The notes under the pieces: generated by a model
Databases searched by the model: none
Seen by the model: only the letters and a program-made list of their open reading frames with translations
What the model was told of the DNA's origin: nothing
Part shown: in pieces, positions 32,991-41,290 of the stretch
Position numbering within the stretch: the first letter of the stretch is position 1
Layout of the letters: each line of letters starts with the position of its first letter
Program-made: the position numbers and the translations under genes
Origin: Phycisphaerales bacterium
Lineage (GTDB): Bacteria > Planctomycetota > Phycisphaerae > Phycisphaerales > UBA1924
Assembly (NCBI GenBank): GCA_029260345.1
Contig: JAJDDK010000001.1
Location: forward strand, 1 to 64,000
Reading direction: 5' to 3'
Length of the DNA: 64,000 nucleotides

Positions 32991-33791
32991 TCATCCCCAG
33001 TTGGCAAGCAGCACGGCGAGGTCCGCACCGTTCACGACGCCATCCTGATTGATGTCCGCCGCGCCATCCGTCCCCCACTGCGCCAGAAGAGTCGCGAGAT
33101 CGTCCCCGCCAACGAAGCCATCACCATTCAGGTCGCCCGGAATCCCGCCCCCAATCAGATTCTCCTGCACCCAACTGATCGCTATCGACAAGTCCGCCGG
33201 GTCAGCGTTCCAGTCATAGATAAACCAGAACGGCGCCGACGCCTGCACACCGGCGTTGTTCTCAAGCTCAAACTTCATCAGATACAACCCGTCCGGCGTT
33301 CCCTGCGGCAAGACATGCGCCGGATGCACATGAATGTCCCCTAGACTCGTCACCGCGAATGCCGGTCCATTCACCAATGTGTCCGCGGTGAGCGGCGACA
33401 ACACCGCCGTCTGGCCGAACGACACTTCCACCTGCATCGTCTCCGGTCCAGCGCCGATGTCCATCACGGCAATCGAGTCAAAGTTTTCGTCCTGCCACAC
33501 GCGCAACGCATCAAGCAAATTCAGCCGCATCACGCTGAATGGCGGCAGCACACCCGTCGTCGTATCGAAACCTGGATTCTCCGTGAACGGGAATCCAAAG
33601 AACAGAACAACATCCGTCGCAAAAACGCGCTGCTCGACGATAACGCTTCCCTCAACCTGTCCGGTCTGAATGGCGTTGTCGACAACAAAAACACCGACGT
33701 CCTGATCGTGCAAACCCGAGCCGCCTGCGAACGCGCCGGTGGTGATGCCGAGAGTGACAACAGCTGAATGAATTGCGATTCGAGCGCTCAT
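32991..33791 (-). CDS. Exported protein with C-terminal dockerin repeats
   Basis: About 266 residues. A signal peptide (MSARIAIHSAVVTLGITTGAFAGG) is followed by a beta-rich domain and a C-terminal dockerin type I module: two Ca2+-binding loops, GDLNGDGFVGGDDLATLLAQW and ADINQDGVVNGADLAVLLANW. The body shares order and wording with the neighbour at 33942: a GF box, LN...V-W segment, SPxT, GLYLMKFELE and a closing AISWVQENL. I chose the ATG at 33791, eight bases after AGGGAG; a second ATG lies six bases before it. Dockerins bind cohesins in cellulosomes, but in planctomycetes they are widespread without a cellulosome. Confidence 0.78.
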   Translation of the reverse strand: MSARIAIHSAVVTLGITTGAFAGGSGLHDQDVGVFVVDNAIQTGQVEGSVIVEQRVFATDVVLFFGFPFTENPGFDTTTGVLPPFSVMRLNLLDALRVWQDENFDSIAVMDIGAGPETMQVEVSFGQTAVLSPLTADTLVNGPAFAVTSLGDIHVHPAHVLPQGTPDGLYLMKFELENNAGVQASAPFWFIYDWNADPADLSIAISWVQENLIGGGIPGDLNGDGFVGGDDLATLLAQWGTDGAADINQDGVVNGADLAVLLANWG

Positions 33792-33941
33792 GTTCATGCT
33801 CCCTGTCACTGCGTTCCAGTGACGCAGCGTGATTTGAAATTCCTTACTTCTCGACCAAAGCGAACGGCGCTCCTCCAAGCGCCGTCCGCACGTCGCCGCT
33901 GACGAGACGGCCGCGGCGACTCTCTCCTCCTCAGTGCGCCA
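33792..33941 (-). other. Leader with three hairpins
   Basis: Three stems are visible: CTGCGT/ACGCAG at 33809-33827, ACGGCGCT/AGCGCCGT at 33864-33885, and GTCGCCGC/GCGGCGAC at 33892-33920. On the minus strand the loop of the second stem reads TGGAGG, a ribosome-site-like sequence, and GAGGAG also lies between stems. No gene is present. Confidence 0.4.
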
Positions 33942-34643
33942 TCACGCCGCACGCCGGCGACGAACCGCCGCGATTCCCGCAACGCCAACCAGCGCAATGC
34001 TTCCCGGCGCCGGCACAAGATTCGCATTGACCCAATCAACCGCGGCTTCGTGCTCAAGCTCACTCAACCCGCGATTCATGACGAACCAGATCGGATCCGA
34101 AGCGCCCAGGCCCTCCGCATACACCTCAAGCGTCAGCAGATAGATCCCGTCCGCGCTGCCATCCATAGGCGCATCCAGAAACAGGTTCAGGTGATCATCA
34201 AACCCGCCGGCGCCCACAGGAATGTCGAATCCCGCAGTGAAGCCGCCCGGCGCCGCTGGTGACGTGATGTCCGGCGAAGGCCCAAGATTGATCGTCATCG
34301 AGTATGGGCTGACGGTGGAAAAATCCGTCCCGTTCCACACGAGCACGGTGTCGATGATGTTGAATCCCCAGTAGCTGTCATCAAAGTCACCGGGAAGCGC
34401 TCGGAATCCAGGCTCGTCCGCGAAATTCGGATTCATCGGATCCGCTTCACCAAACTCGGCCTCAAAGACCTGCTGGTTCATGGACAAAACCATGCCCGAG
34501 TCATCATCAAAAGCGCCGGTCGCCACCACGCCATTGACGAAGTCAGGAATCAGCAACACATCCGCGTGCTGAGCCACAACGGCGCTTGGCGCCAGACACA
34601 CCGCAGCGCCGATGACGACGTTGCGCAAAACGAAAGCTCTCAT
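33942..34643 (-). CDS. Exported PEP-CTERM-like protein related to the dockerin neighbour
   Basis: A 233-residue protein with a signal peptide (residues 1-25, ending VVA), a beta-rich body and the tail LVPAPGSIALVGVAGIAAV followed by RRRRAA, a textbook planctomycete PEP-CTERM-like end. The body appears homologous to that of the adjacent dockerin protein: ADEPGFRALP vs ENPGFDTT, GIYLLTLEVYAEG vs GLYLMKFELENN, SDPIWFVMN vs SAPFWFIYD, and VDWVNANLV vs ISWVQENLI. So one exported domain carries two different C-terminal sorting modules. GAGGAGA precedes the ATG. Confidence 0.75.
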   Translation of the reverse strand: MRAFVLRNVVIGAAVCLAPSAVVAQHADVLLIPDFVNGVVATGAFDDDSGMVLSMNQQVFEAEFGEADPMNPNFADEPGFRALPGDFDDSYWGFNIIDTVLVWNGTDFSTVSPYSMTINLGPSPDITSPAAPGGFTAGFDIPVGAGGFDDHLNLFLDAPMDGSADGIYLLTLEVYAEGLGASDPIWFVMNRGLSELEHEAAVDWVNANLVPAPGSIALVGVAGIAAVRRRRAA

Positions 34644-34701
34644 GTCAATCTCCTCATAGAGTGGGTGCAGAAACGTGAACGTGAAACGCGGTGATCAGCG
34701 C

Positions 34702-35472
34702 CTACTTCAGGCGCGGATCAAACTGATTCGAATCCGGGTTCTCGTACACGTCGCCGAACGATCGCGTCTCGGCATGCCCATCCAGAAATCCGTAGTTCGA
34801 CTTTGATTGCCACGTTGATTCACCGCCGCCATAGGCGCCGATGTTCGCTTGCTCCGCCGCGAGCTTTGGTGAAGCCTGCGGCGCAAACGACACGAACCAT
34901 TCATTTGGATGCACGTGATCGGCGCCCGCAAAGTCGCCGGTCTCCGCCATCAAAAGGAATTGAATCGTGTTCGAAGGACGATCAATCTTGTCGAGGTCAT
35001 TAAAGAACTGTGATTGCACCTGATTCTGATCGGAGCCGAAGTCGACATCAGACGTGTCGATCTGCCGCGTCACCAGCCCGTTCAGGCCGTAGCTCGTGCG
35101 CCGGAAGCGATCAGTCGTTCCCGGCAGCGGCGTCCCATCTCCGCCCTCCGCGGACGGCCAGTAAGGGCTTTGATCGCCAGGTGAATGAACGTGCAGATCG
35201 TCCCCGAAGTAGGGCCGCAGCGTGTTGAGCCAGGTGACCTCTTCTTCAACCACGCCGCCCTCACTCAACCCCGGCTCGATGAGGACGCCATCGTTGTTCA
35301 TGGAATAGGACAGACTCGCGATCTGTAGTTGTCGAACATTGCTCAGGCACGTCGCTGCCTGCGCCGCTCGGCGCACCGAACCCAGCGCGGGAAGCAAGAG
35401 CCCGAGCAAGACCGCGATGATCGAGATCACCACAAGCAGCTCAATGAGCGTAAAGGCGCGGAACCGCATCAT
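34702..35472 (-). CDS. Planctomycete pseudopilin-like protein (H-X9-DG type)
   Basis: About 257 residues starting [20 protein letters not shown], a clear prepilin peptidase site with cleavage before Phe. [24 protein letters not shown] is the region seen in planctomycete pseudopilins of the DUF1559 or related group, and [15 protein letters not shown] near the C-terminus is their DG motif. Such proteins are expanded in planctomycete genomes. GAGG lies just upstream of the two ATGs at 35472 and 35469. The frame continues a short way upstream, but that would not be a normal leader peptide. Confidence 0.85.
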   Translation of the reverse strand: MMRFRAFTLIELLVVISIIAVLLGLLLPALGSVRRAAQAATCLSNVRQLQIASLSYSMNNDGVLIEPGLSEGGVVEEEVTWLNTLRPYFGDDLHVHSPGDQSPYWPSAEGGDGTPLPGTTDRFRRTSYGLNGLVTRQIDTSDVDFGSDQNQVQSQFFNDLDKIDRPSNTIQFLLMAETGDFAGADHVHPNEWFVSFAPQASPKLAAEQANIGAYGGGESTWQSKSNYGFLDGHAETRSFGDVYENPDSNQFDPRLK

Positions 35473-35593
35473 CGGAACCTCCGCGATCGCGCACGGAATC
35501 ACACACCGCACGCGCAGAATCAGTTTTCAGTGGATGGACGTTGAAACCACCGGGCGCGCAGTCGCCGCCCGGGCGCATCGTTCAGCGACGATG

Positions 35594-35977
35594 TCAGGCA
35601 ATCGGAGGCGCGCGAGAGGCGCGCGGCTCATCAGCCCTGGCCAACACAACCAGCGTCGTGTCAGCGATGACTCGGCCAACGTCCGTTGGCGGCAGCAGCC
35701 ATGTTGATTCAACAGAAGCGACAATCGTCGCCACCGAAGTTGACTTGCTCTGGCAGAAATGGCAGTCGTCGTGCGACTTCTCATTCTCCGCCGGCGTCGG
35801 GCACGCCGGTTTCGACGGGGTTTCCGCCGAATCCTGACACTCGACAGACCACGACGAATTCGTCGAATCATGCCCGGAAAATTCATGCAGCGTGCGGCTT
35901 CCAGCGACTCCAAGAGTCGCAAGAAGAATCAGCGCGAGCGTTCTCCAGGATGGCGAAAGTCGATTCACGACGCCCAT
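35594..35977 (-). CDS. Small exported Cys/His-rich protein
   Basis: A 127-residue protein with a hydrophobic N-terminus (LALILLATLGVAGS), a Cys/His cluster (CQD...CPTPAENEKSHDDCHFCQ) and a C-terminal Arg/Pro end (PRASRAPPIA). The pattern resembles DUF2946-type metal-related proteins in having a signal, a DxCxxC motif and a final RxPP. The function is unknown; metal binding is a reasonable guess from the Cys/His content. It lies upstream of the pseudopilin gene on the same strand, 121 nt apart. Confidence 0.55.
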   Translation of the reverse strand: MGVVNRLSPSWRTLALILLATLGVAGSRTLHEFSGHDSTNSSWSVECQDSAETPSKPACPTPAENEKSHDDCHFCQSKSTSVATIVASVESTWLLPPTDVGRVIADTTLVVLARADEPRASRAPPIA

Positions 35978-36083
35978 AGCGTTCCCGTTCTACACCGCTG
36001 AGTCAAGTCTGCTCTTCAGAAAAGGCCCGCCGCGAGGCAATACGAGCCACTATTTAGCGCGCTTTGGTTCTTCCCCCAAGGGC

Positions 36084-36089
36084 TATACT
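36084..36089 (+). promoter_or_regulatory. Candidate -10 box upstream of aspS
   Basis: TATACT within GGGCTATACTCGCCGCC, about 35 bases before the aspS start codon. It matches the box upstream of rpmA. No good -35 hexamer could be found at 16-18 bases upstream. Confidence 0.4.
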
Positions 36090-36123
36090 CGCCGCCCTTG
36101 AAACCGAAAGGGACTTTTCAGAC

Positions 36124-37929
36124 ATGGACAGCACCGGCGCCTCACACCGAACCCACACCTGCGGCCAGCTCCGCAGCAGCGACATCGGCCAGACCGTCAC
36201 CATCGCCGGCTGGGTGGACTCCACCCGTCGCCACGGCGATGGCCTGATCTTCGTCGATGTGCGCGACCGCTACGGAATCACCCAGCTCGTGCTTGACGCC
36301 GAGGACTGCCCGCCCGACCAGCTCAAGCTCGCCGACCGCCTGCGCGGCGAAGACGTCGTCCGCGCCACCGGCGCCGTCCGCAAACGCGACGGCGGCGCCA
36401 ACCCGCGACTCGAGACCGGCGAAATCGAAGTCGTGACGCAAAGCCTCGAACTCCTGAACCGCGCCGACAACCCCCCATTCTTCCCGACGGACAAAGACTC
36501 CCTCCCCAACGAAGAACTGCGCCTGCGCCATCGCTACCTCGACCTGCGCCGCCCGCGCATGCAGCGCATTCTCGAAACGCGCCACCGCGTCGCCCAGATC
36601 ATGCGCCGGTATCTCGATGCGCGCCAGTTCGTCGAAGTCGAAACACCCAACCTCTGCAAGAGCACGCCCGAAGGCGCTCGCGACTTCCTCGTCCCGGCCC
36701 GCTTGCATCCCGGCGAGTTTTATGCGCTGCCGCAAAGCCCGCAGATCTTCAAGCAGATTCTGATGATTGCCGGTCTCGATCGGTATTTCCAGATCGCACG
36801 CTGCTTCCGCGATGAAGACCCCCGCGCCGACCGCCAGGCGGAGTTCAGCCAGCTCGATATCGAAATGGCGTTCATCAAGCGCGAAGACATCACCGATCTG
36901 ATCTCCGGACTTTTCCGTGCGATCTGGAAAGAAACGCTCAACGTGGATCTCCCGGAGATCCCGCTGATGAGTTACGCCGAAGCGATGAATCGATTCGGCT
37001 CCGACCGCCCCGACACGCGCTTTGGCCTCGAACTTCAGGACGCCACGCCGGTCTGCACCAAAACGGATTTCCGCGTCTTCACCGGCGCGATCGAAGCCGG
37101 CGGCGTGGTCAAAGCCATCCGCGTGCCCCACGGCGGCACAACCATCACGCGCAAGCAGATTGACGGTTACACCGAGTTCGTCAAACAGTTCGGCGCTGGC
37201 GGCATGCCCTACGTCAAGCTCGAGAACGGCGCTTTCGTGACCGGCGTTGCAAAATTCGTCGAGCCGATTCGTGAAGACCTCATCGCCGCACTCGGCCTCG
37301 AAGACGGTGATCTCGTCTTCTTCGCCGCCGACAAAGCAAAGACGGCGCACCGCGTGCTCGGCGAGTTGCGCCTGCGCCTCGCCAAAGACCTGAACATGCT
37401 CCCGCCCCACGGCAAAGCTTGGAATTTCCTTTGGGTCGTCGACTTCCCACTCCTGGATTACGACGAAGAGGGCAAACGCTGGGACAGCCTGCACCACCCC
37501 TTCACCGCGCCCAAACCCGAGTTCGTCTCGTTGCTCGAGACGGACCCCGCCGGCGCCATCAGCGATGCCTACGACCTCGTGCTCAACGGCTCCGAAGTCG
37601 CCGGCGGCAGCATCCGTATCCATTCACAAGACGTGCAAGCCAAAATCTTCAACCTCCTGGGCATGGACGATGAGCAGGCGAAGCTGAAATTCGGCTTCCT
37701 CCTCGACGCGCTCAAGTACGGCGCGCCCCCCCACGGCGGCATCGCGGTCGGTCTCGACCGCCTTGTCATGCACATCTGCGGCACCGACAACATCCGCGAC
37801 GTCATCGCCTTCCCCAAAACGCAAACCGGCGCCGACCTCATGAGCGATGCGCCCAGCACCGTCGATCTCGCCCAGCTCAAAGAACTCAACGTCGCCGTTA
37901 CGATCCCGGAACCCGCAACAACGTCATAA
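36124..37929 (+). CDS. aspS: Aspartate--tRNA ligase (bacterial type)
   Basis: A 601-residue class II synthetase. The N-terminal OB-fold anticodon domain (about 1-110) starts RTHTCGQLRSSDIGQTV. The catalytic core has class II motif 2, FRDEDPRADRQAEFSQLDIE, and motif 3 near the end, GGIAVGLDRLVM. Between them is a GAD insert domain, which marks the bacterial rather than archaeal form. The length is normal for bacterial AspRS (about 590). Whether it also makes Asp-tRNA(Asn) cannot be told without knowing if gatCAB or asnS is present. The start is the ATG after the candidate promoter. Confidence 0.97.
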   Translation: MDSTGASHRTHTCGQLRSSDIGQTVTIAGWVDSTRRHGDGLIFVDVRDRYGITQLVLDAEDCPPDQLKLADRLRGEDVVRATGAVRKRDGGANPRLETGEIEVVTQSLELLNRADNPPFFPTDKDSLPNEELRLRHRYLDLRRPRMQRILETRHRVAQIMRRYLDARQFVEVETPNLCKSTPEGARDFLVPARLHPGEFYALPQSPQIFKQILMIAGLDRYFQIARCFRDEDPRADRQAEFSQLDIEMAFIKREDITDLISGLFRAIWKETLNVDLPEIPLMSYAEAMNRFGSDRPDTRFGLELQDATPVCTKTDFRVFTGAIEAGGVVKAIRVPHGGTTITRKQIDGYTEFVKQFGAGGMPYVKLENGAFVTGVAKFVEPIREDLIAALGLEDGDLVFFAADKAKTAHRVLGELRLRLAKDLNMLPPHGKAWNFLWVVDFPLLDYDEEGKRWDSLHHPFTAPKPEFVSLLETDPAGAISDAYDLVLNGSEVAGGSIRIHSQDVQAKIFNLLGMDDEQAKLKFGFLLDALKYGAPPHGGIAVGLDRLVMHICGTDNIRDVIAFPKTQTGADLMSDAPSTVDLAQLKELNVAVTIPEPATTS

Positions 37930-38056
37930 GCACGACGCCATCCTCCCGGGTGGCACAGTTCTCCGAGCTGTGCATTGTGCGCTCAAATGAAGTGAAACCG
38001 GTGGGACGGGCGTCTCGCCCGTCACCGTGAACAGCGCCAAGCCAAACACAAGTCAC

Positions 38057-38920
38057 ATGCGCATCGCCATCGGCACATGCAGCACACTCCCGGAGCCCGA
38101 TCCGGATCAGCAATTGCTGCTCGATGCCTTGCGCGCCGCCGGCGCCGAACCAGTGCTGCTCGCGTGGGACGATGAGGCGCCGATCCCAACCGATCTCGAC
38201 CTTTGCGTCCTGCGGTCAACCTGGACGTACTACCTCGATCCCGAGCGATTTCTCGACTGGGCGGAGCGCGTCGCCTCCGTCACCACCCTGCTCAATCCCG
38301 TCGACGTCATCAACTGGAATCACCACAAGAACTATCTCGCCGAACTAGAAGCAAACGGCCTCCCCATCATCCCCACTGCCTTCTTCGATCGCGGCGAGAA
38401 TGCTTCGCTCGAAAGCGTCATGTCCGACCGCTCCTGGCTCGACGTCATCATCAAACCGACTGTTTCCGCCTCATCCTTCCTCACCAAACGCTTCACGCCC
38501 GAAACAATGGCGGAAGGCCAACAATTCCTCGCCGATCTCCTCCAAGATCGCGACGGCATGATTCAGCCTTACATGACCGAAGTGGATCATTCCGGCGAGC
38601 GCTCACTTGTATGGATAGACGGCGAAGTGACGCATTCGATCCGCAAGTCGCCGCGCCTGGCCGACGCCGATGAAAGCGTCTCTGAAGCATTAACACCGAC
38701 GCCGCAAGAAACTGAATTCGCCACGCGCGCCATGCGCGGCTTCGAAACACGCTGTCTCTATGCTCGCATCGACGTCGTCCGTAATGACTCCGGCGAACTC
38801 TGCCTCTCCGAACTCGAACTCATCGAGCCCTCACTCTTTTTGATGCAGCATCCGCCGGCGCTTCATCGCCTCGTGAACTCGATGATCCGGGAAGCGCAAT
38901 CCGCACGCCGATCCGCGTAA
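38057..38920 (+). CDS. ATP-grasp enzyme
   Basis: About 287 residues. The opening MRIAIGTCSTLPEPDPDQQLLLDAL and VLRSTWTYYLDPERFLDW resemble the prokaryotic glutathione-synthetase-like ATP-grasp group that includes DcsG-type cycloserine enzymes. VIIKPTVSASS is the ATP-binding beta-strand with its Lys, and CLSELELIEPSLF carries the metal-binding Glu residues. Such enzymes join a carboxylate to an amine using ATP; substrates are unknown. I prefer the ATG at 38057 over the GTG at 38027. It stands 127 nt after aspS, with no clear partner gene. Confidence 0.8.
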   Translation: MRIAIGTCSTLPEPDPDQQLLLDALRAAGAEPVLLAWDDEAPIPTDLDLCVLRSTWTYYLDPERFLDWAERVASVTTLLNPVDVINWNHHKNYLAELEANGLPIIPTAFFDRGENASLESVMSDRSWLDVIIKPTVSASSFLTKRFTPETMAEGQQFLADLLQDRDGMIQPYMTEVDHSGERSLVWIDGEVTHSIRKSPRLADADESVSEALTPTPQETEFATRAMRGFETRCLYARIDVVRNDSGELCLSELELIEPSLFLMQHPPALHRLVNSMIREAQSARRSA

Positions 38921-39069
38921 CTCGAAGCGACCAGCGTCATTTTCGCACTCGTCGCAAATCTCCCGGCATTTACCTCACCTTTCTTATTTCATCGCTCCAA
39001 CGGCTGCGGTAGGATTGCGGTCGCCGCGCCTCGGCGCGAATACAAAATTCTCACATGGAGACTCGCCCC

Positions 39070-40809
39070 ATGATGCAGCCGACGCGATTGCTAACCCTCG
39101 CCACCTCGTCCACTCTTGCTTTTGTCGCCGGCGCCGCGCTTGCCGGCGCGCCGCTCTTTGAAGATTACACGGCGCAATCCGGCATTCAGAACACGCATGC
39201 ATCATCGGGTTACTCGCAACCCAATTACACCGCCGGCGGCGCCGCGGGCGACTTCAACAACGATGGCTGGCAGGATGTCTATGTCATTCAAGGCCATGGC
39301 CAGGACAAACTCTTCATCAACAACGGCGACGGCACATTCACCGATCAGGGCGTCGCATGGGGCTTGCCGACGCATCGCGGCAAAGGCGCCACCACCGGCG
39401 ATTTCAACAACGACGGCTGGCTGGACGTGTATGTCACCAGCGCCGGCCCCACCACCTCCGGCGCAGCGGCGGGTCATCACAAATTGCTGCGCAACAATGG
39501 CGACGGCACGTTCACCAACGTCGCTGCGTCCGCCGGAGTGAATTTCTCCACCCCCAGCAGCGAAGATGGCTTCTGCGCCACCTTCGGTGATTACGACCTC
39601 GACGGCGACCTCGACCTGTGCGTCGCCGGATTCGCCAACAACAACGCCGGCACCAAGCTCTTTCAAAACAACGGTGATGAAACATTCACCGACGTGTCAG
39701 CCAATCTCAATTTGGATGATGTCGGTGTGGATCTGAAAGGCTTTGCGCCGCGTTTCATCGACATGAACGGCGACCGCTACCCCGAACTTCTCATGTCATG
39801 CGATTTCGGCACGCGCAGCCGCTACTTCCGCAATAACGGCAATGGCACATTCAACGACCTGACCGACGCCGCCCAGGCAGGCGATGATGAAAACGGCATG
39901 GGCCAGACCGTCGGCGATTACAACAATGATGGTCTCATGGACTGGTACGTCACATCGATCTACTTCCCGTCCATCAACTGGACCGGCAACAAGCTCTACA
40001 TCAATCAGGGCAATGATCAGTTCAACGAAGTCTCGGGCGCTGCCGGCGTCGATGACGGCGGCTACGGTTGGGCAGCGCTCAGTGTTGACTTCAACCACGA
40101 CGGATGGGTCGATATCGCGGAAACCAACGGCGACAGCGGCGATTTCGGCACCACCTTCTTTGAAGAGCCCTCCTACCTCTGGCTCAACAACGGCGACGGC
40201 ACATTCACCGAAGACGCCGTGGCGCAAGGCCTCATTCACAACGACGCCGGGCGCGGCATGATCAACTTCGATATGGACAACGACGGTGATCAGGACGTCA
40301 TCATCTTCACCAACCACGGCCCGCTCAGCGTCTTCCGCAATCTCCTCAACGACACCGAAGGCGCTGCCACCAACTGGCTGCGCCTCTTTCTCGACACCAG
40401 CGCCTCGAGCGACATCGCTCCCAACGGATGCGGCGCCTTCGTGTACGTCACCGCAACATTCAACGGTGAACCGCACACGATCCTCCGCGCCATGACACCC
40501 GGCGACAGCTTTGAGAGTTCTAGCGAATGGACCGTTCACTTCGGCCTCGCTGACGCCGCGGTGATCGACGAAATCCGAGTCGAATGGCCGAACGGCCTCG
40601 TCACGACGCGAACCAACGTGCCGGTCAATCAATCAATGACCATCTCATCGTCACTGCCCGGCGATCTCAACGGCGACGGTGTGATCAATGGCTCTGACCT
40701 TGCCGCACTGCTGGCGCAATGGAACACCAATGGTTCAGCCGACATCACCGGCGATGGCGTGGTCAATGGGTCCGATCTTGCGGCATTGCTGGCGATGTGG
40801 ACCACCTGA
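39070..40809 (+). CDS. Exported VCBS/FG-GAP repeat protein with ASPIC/UnbV and dockerin modules
   Basis: About 579 residues. A signal peptide (LAFVAGAALAG) is followed by several FG-GAP/VCBS repeats with DFNNDGWxDVYV and NNGDGTF motifs, which bind Ca2+ and build a beta-propeller. Then comes an ASPIC/UnbV module (GCGAFVYVTA...GDSFESSSEWTVHFGL...RVEWPNG). The C-terminus is a dockerin with GDLNGDGVINGSDLAALLAQW and ADITGDGVVNGSDLAALLAMW. The same CRTAC1-like layout occurs in many planctomycete surface proteins. The start is the ATG at 39070, nine bases after GGAG; an ATG at 39055 is the alternative. Confidence 0.88.
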   Translation: MMQPTRLLTLATSSTLAFVAGAALAGAPLFEDYTAQSGIQNTHASSGYSQPNYTAGGAAGDFNNDGWQDVYVIQGHGQDKLFINNGDGTFTDQGVAWGLPTHRGKGATTGDFNNDGWLDVYVTSAGPTTSGAAAGHHKLLRNNGDGTFTNVAASAGVNFSTPSSEDGFCATFGDYDLDGDLDLCVAGFANNNAGTKLFQNNGDETFTDVSANLNLDDVGVDLKGFAPRFIDMNGDRYPELLMSCDFGTRSRYFRNNGNGTFNDLTDAAQAGDDENGMGQTVGDYNNDGLMDWYVTSIYFPSINWTGNKLYINQGNDQFNEVSGAAGVDDGGYGWAALSVDFNHDGWVDIAETNGDSGDFGTTFFEEPSYLWLNNGDGTFTEDAVAQGLIHNDAGRGMINFDMDNDGDQDVIIFTNHGPLSVFRNLLNDTEGAATNWLRLFLDTSASSDIAPNGCGAFVYVTATFNGEPHTILRAMTPGDSFESSSEWTVHFGLADAAVIDEIRVEWPNGLVTTRTNVPVNQSMTISSSLPGDLNGDGVINGSDLAALLAQWNTNGSADITGDGVVNGSDLAALLAMWTT

Positions 40810-40849
40810 ATGCCGGGGCCGATGACGCAGGCGCGAAATCATTGCTCGA

Positions 40850-41254
40850 TTATTTGCCGTCCGTACGACGACGCACTGCTTCGCGCTGCAGGAATTCATC
40901 GACACGACGTTCGATGTCGCGTTCTTGACGCGCATTCGCGATCCCTGAAGTCCACGCGGGGGCCCCGCCGACCGCTGCATAGACGAAGAAGAGCACTGAG
41001 ATGATCGCCACCCCCGCGACGCCGCCGATGCGATAGGCAACAACACAAGCAAACGTTCCAATCGCCGCAAGGAGTATTGCAAAGAACAGCCACGACCAAT
41101 GCGAAACGCGACGTGTGGGGGGTGGAGCCCCAACCTCTTCGCGATGTTCAATTTCGCGAATGAGCCGCGCTCGCAACGACTCGACCTCCGCTGCAAGTTC
41201 GTCCTCAATCATCGAATGAGATTCGCCGCCGGTGTTCTTCTCATTAGCCCCCAT
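40850..41254 (-). CDS. Small membrane protein of unknown function
   Basis: A 134-residue protein with a charged, probably coiled-coil N-terminal part (ELAAEVESLRARLIREIEHREE at about 19-40), two membrane helices (about 53-75 and 77-95) and a basic cytoplasmic tail that may again be helical (QERDIERRVDEFLQREAVRRR). No family was recognised. It lies 36 nt downstream of gcvPB on the same strand and converges with the dockerin gene at 40809. Its job may be unrelated to glycine cleavage. Confidence 0.6.
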   Translation of the reverse strand: MGANEKNTGGESHSMIEDELAAEVESLRARLIREIEHREEVGAPPPTRRVSHWSWLFFAILLAAIGTFACVVAYRIGGVAGVAIISVLFFVYAAVGGAPAWTSGIANARQERDIERRVDEFLQREAVRRRTDGK

Positions 41255-41290
41255 GGCTCGTCCTTTCGTTCTGCGGCGAATCGTTCCCTG

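Noticed and set aside
36142-37623. A 493-codon open frame antisense to aspS
   Set aside because: Its product is an unnatural, low-complexity acidic sequence with no domain; aspS on the other strand is certain. Long antisense frames are expected in GC-rich coding DNA.
39796-40632. A 278-codon open frame antisense to the VCBS/ASPIC gene
   Set aside because: The repetitive Val/Asp/Glu-rich product mirrors the repeats of the real gene.
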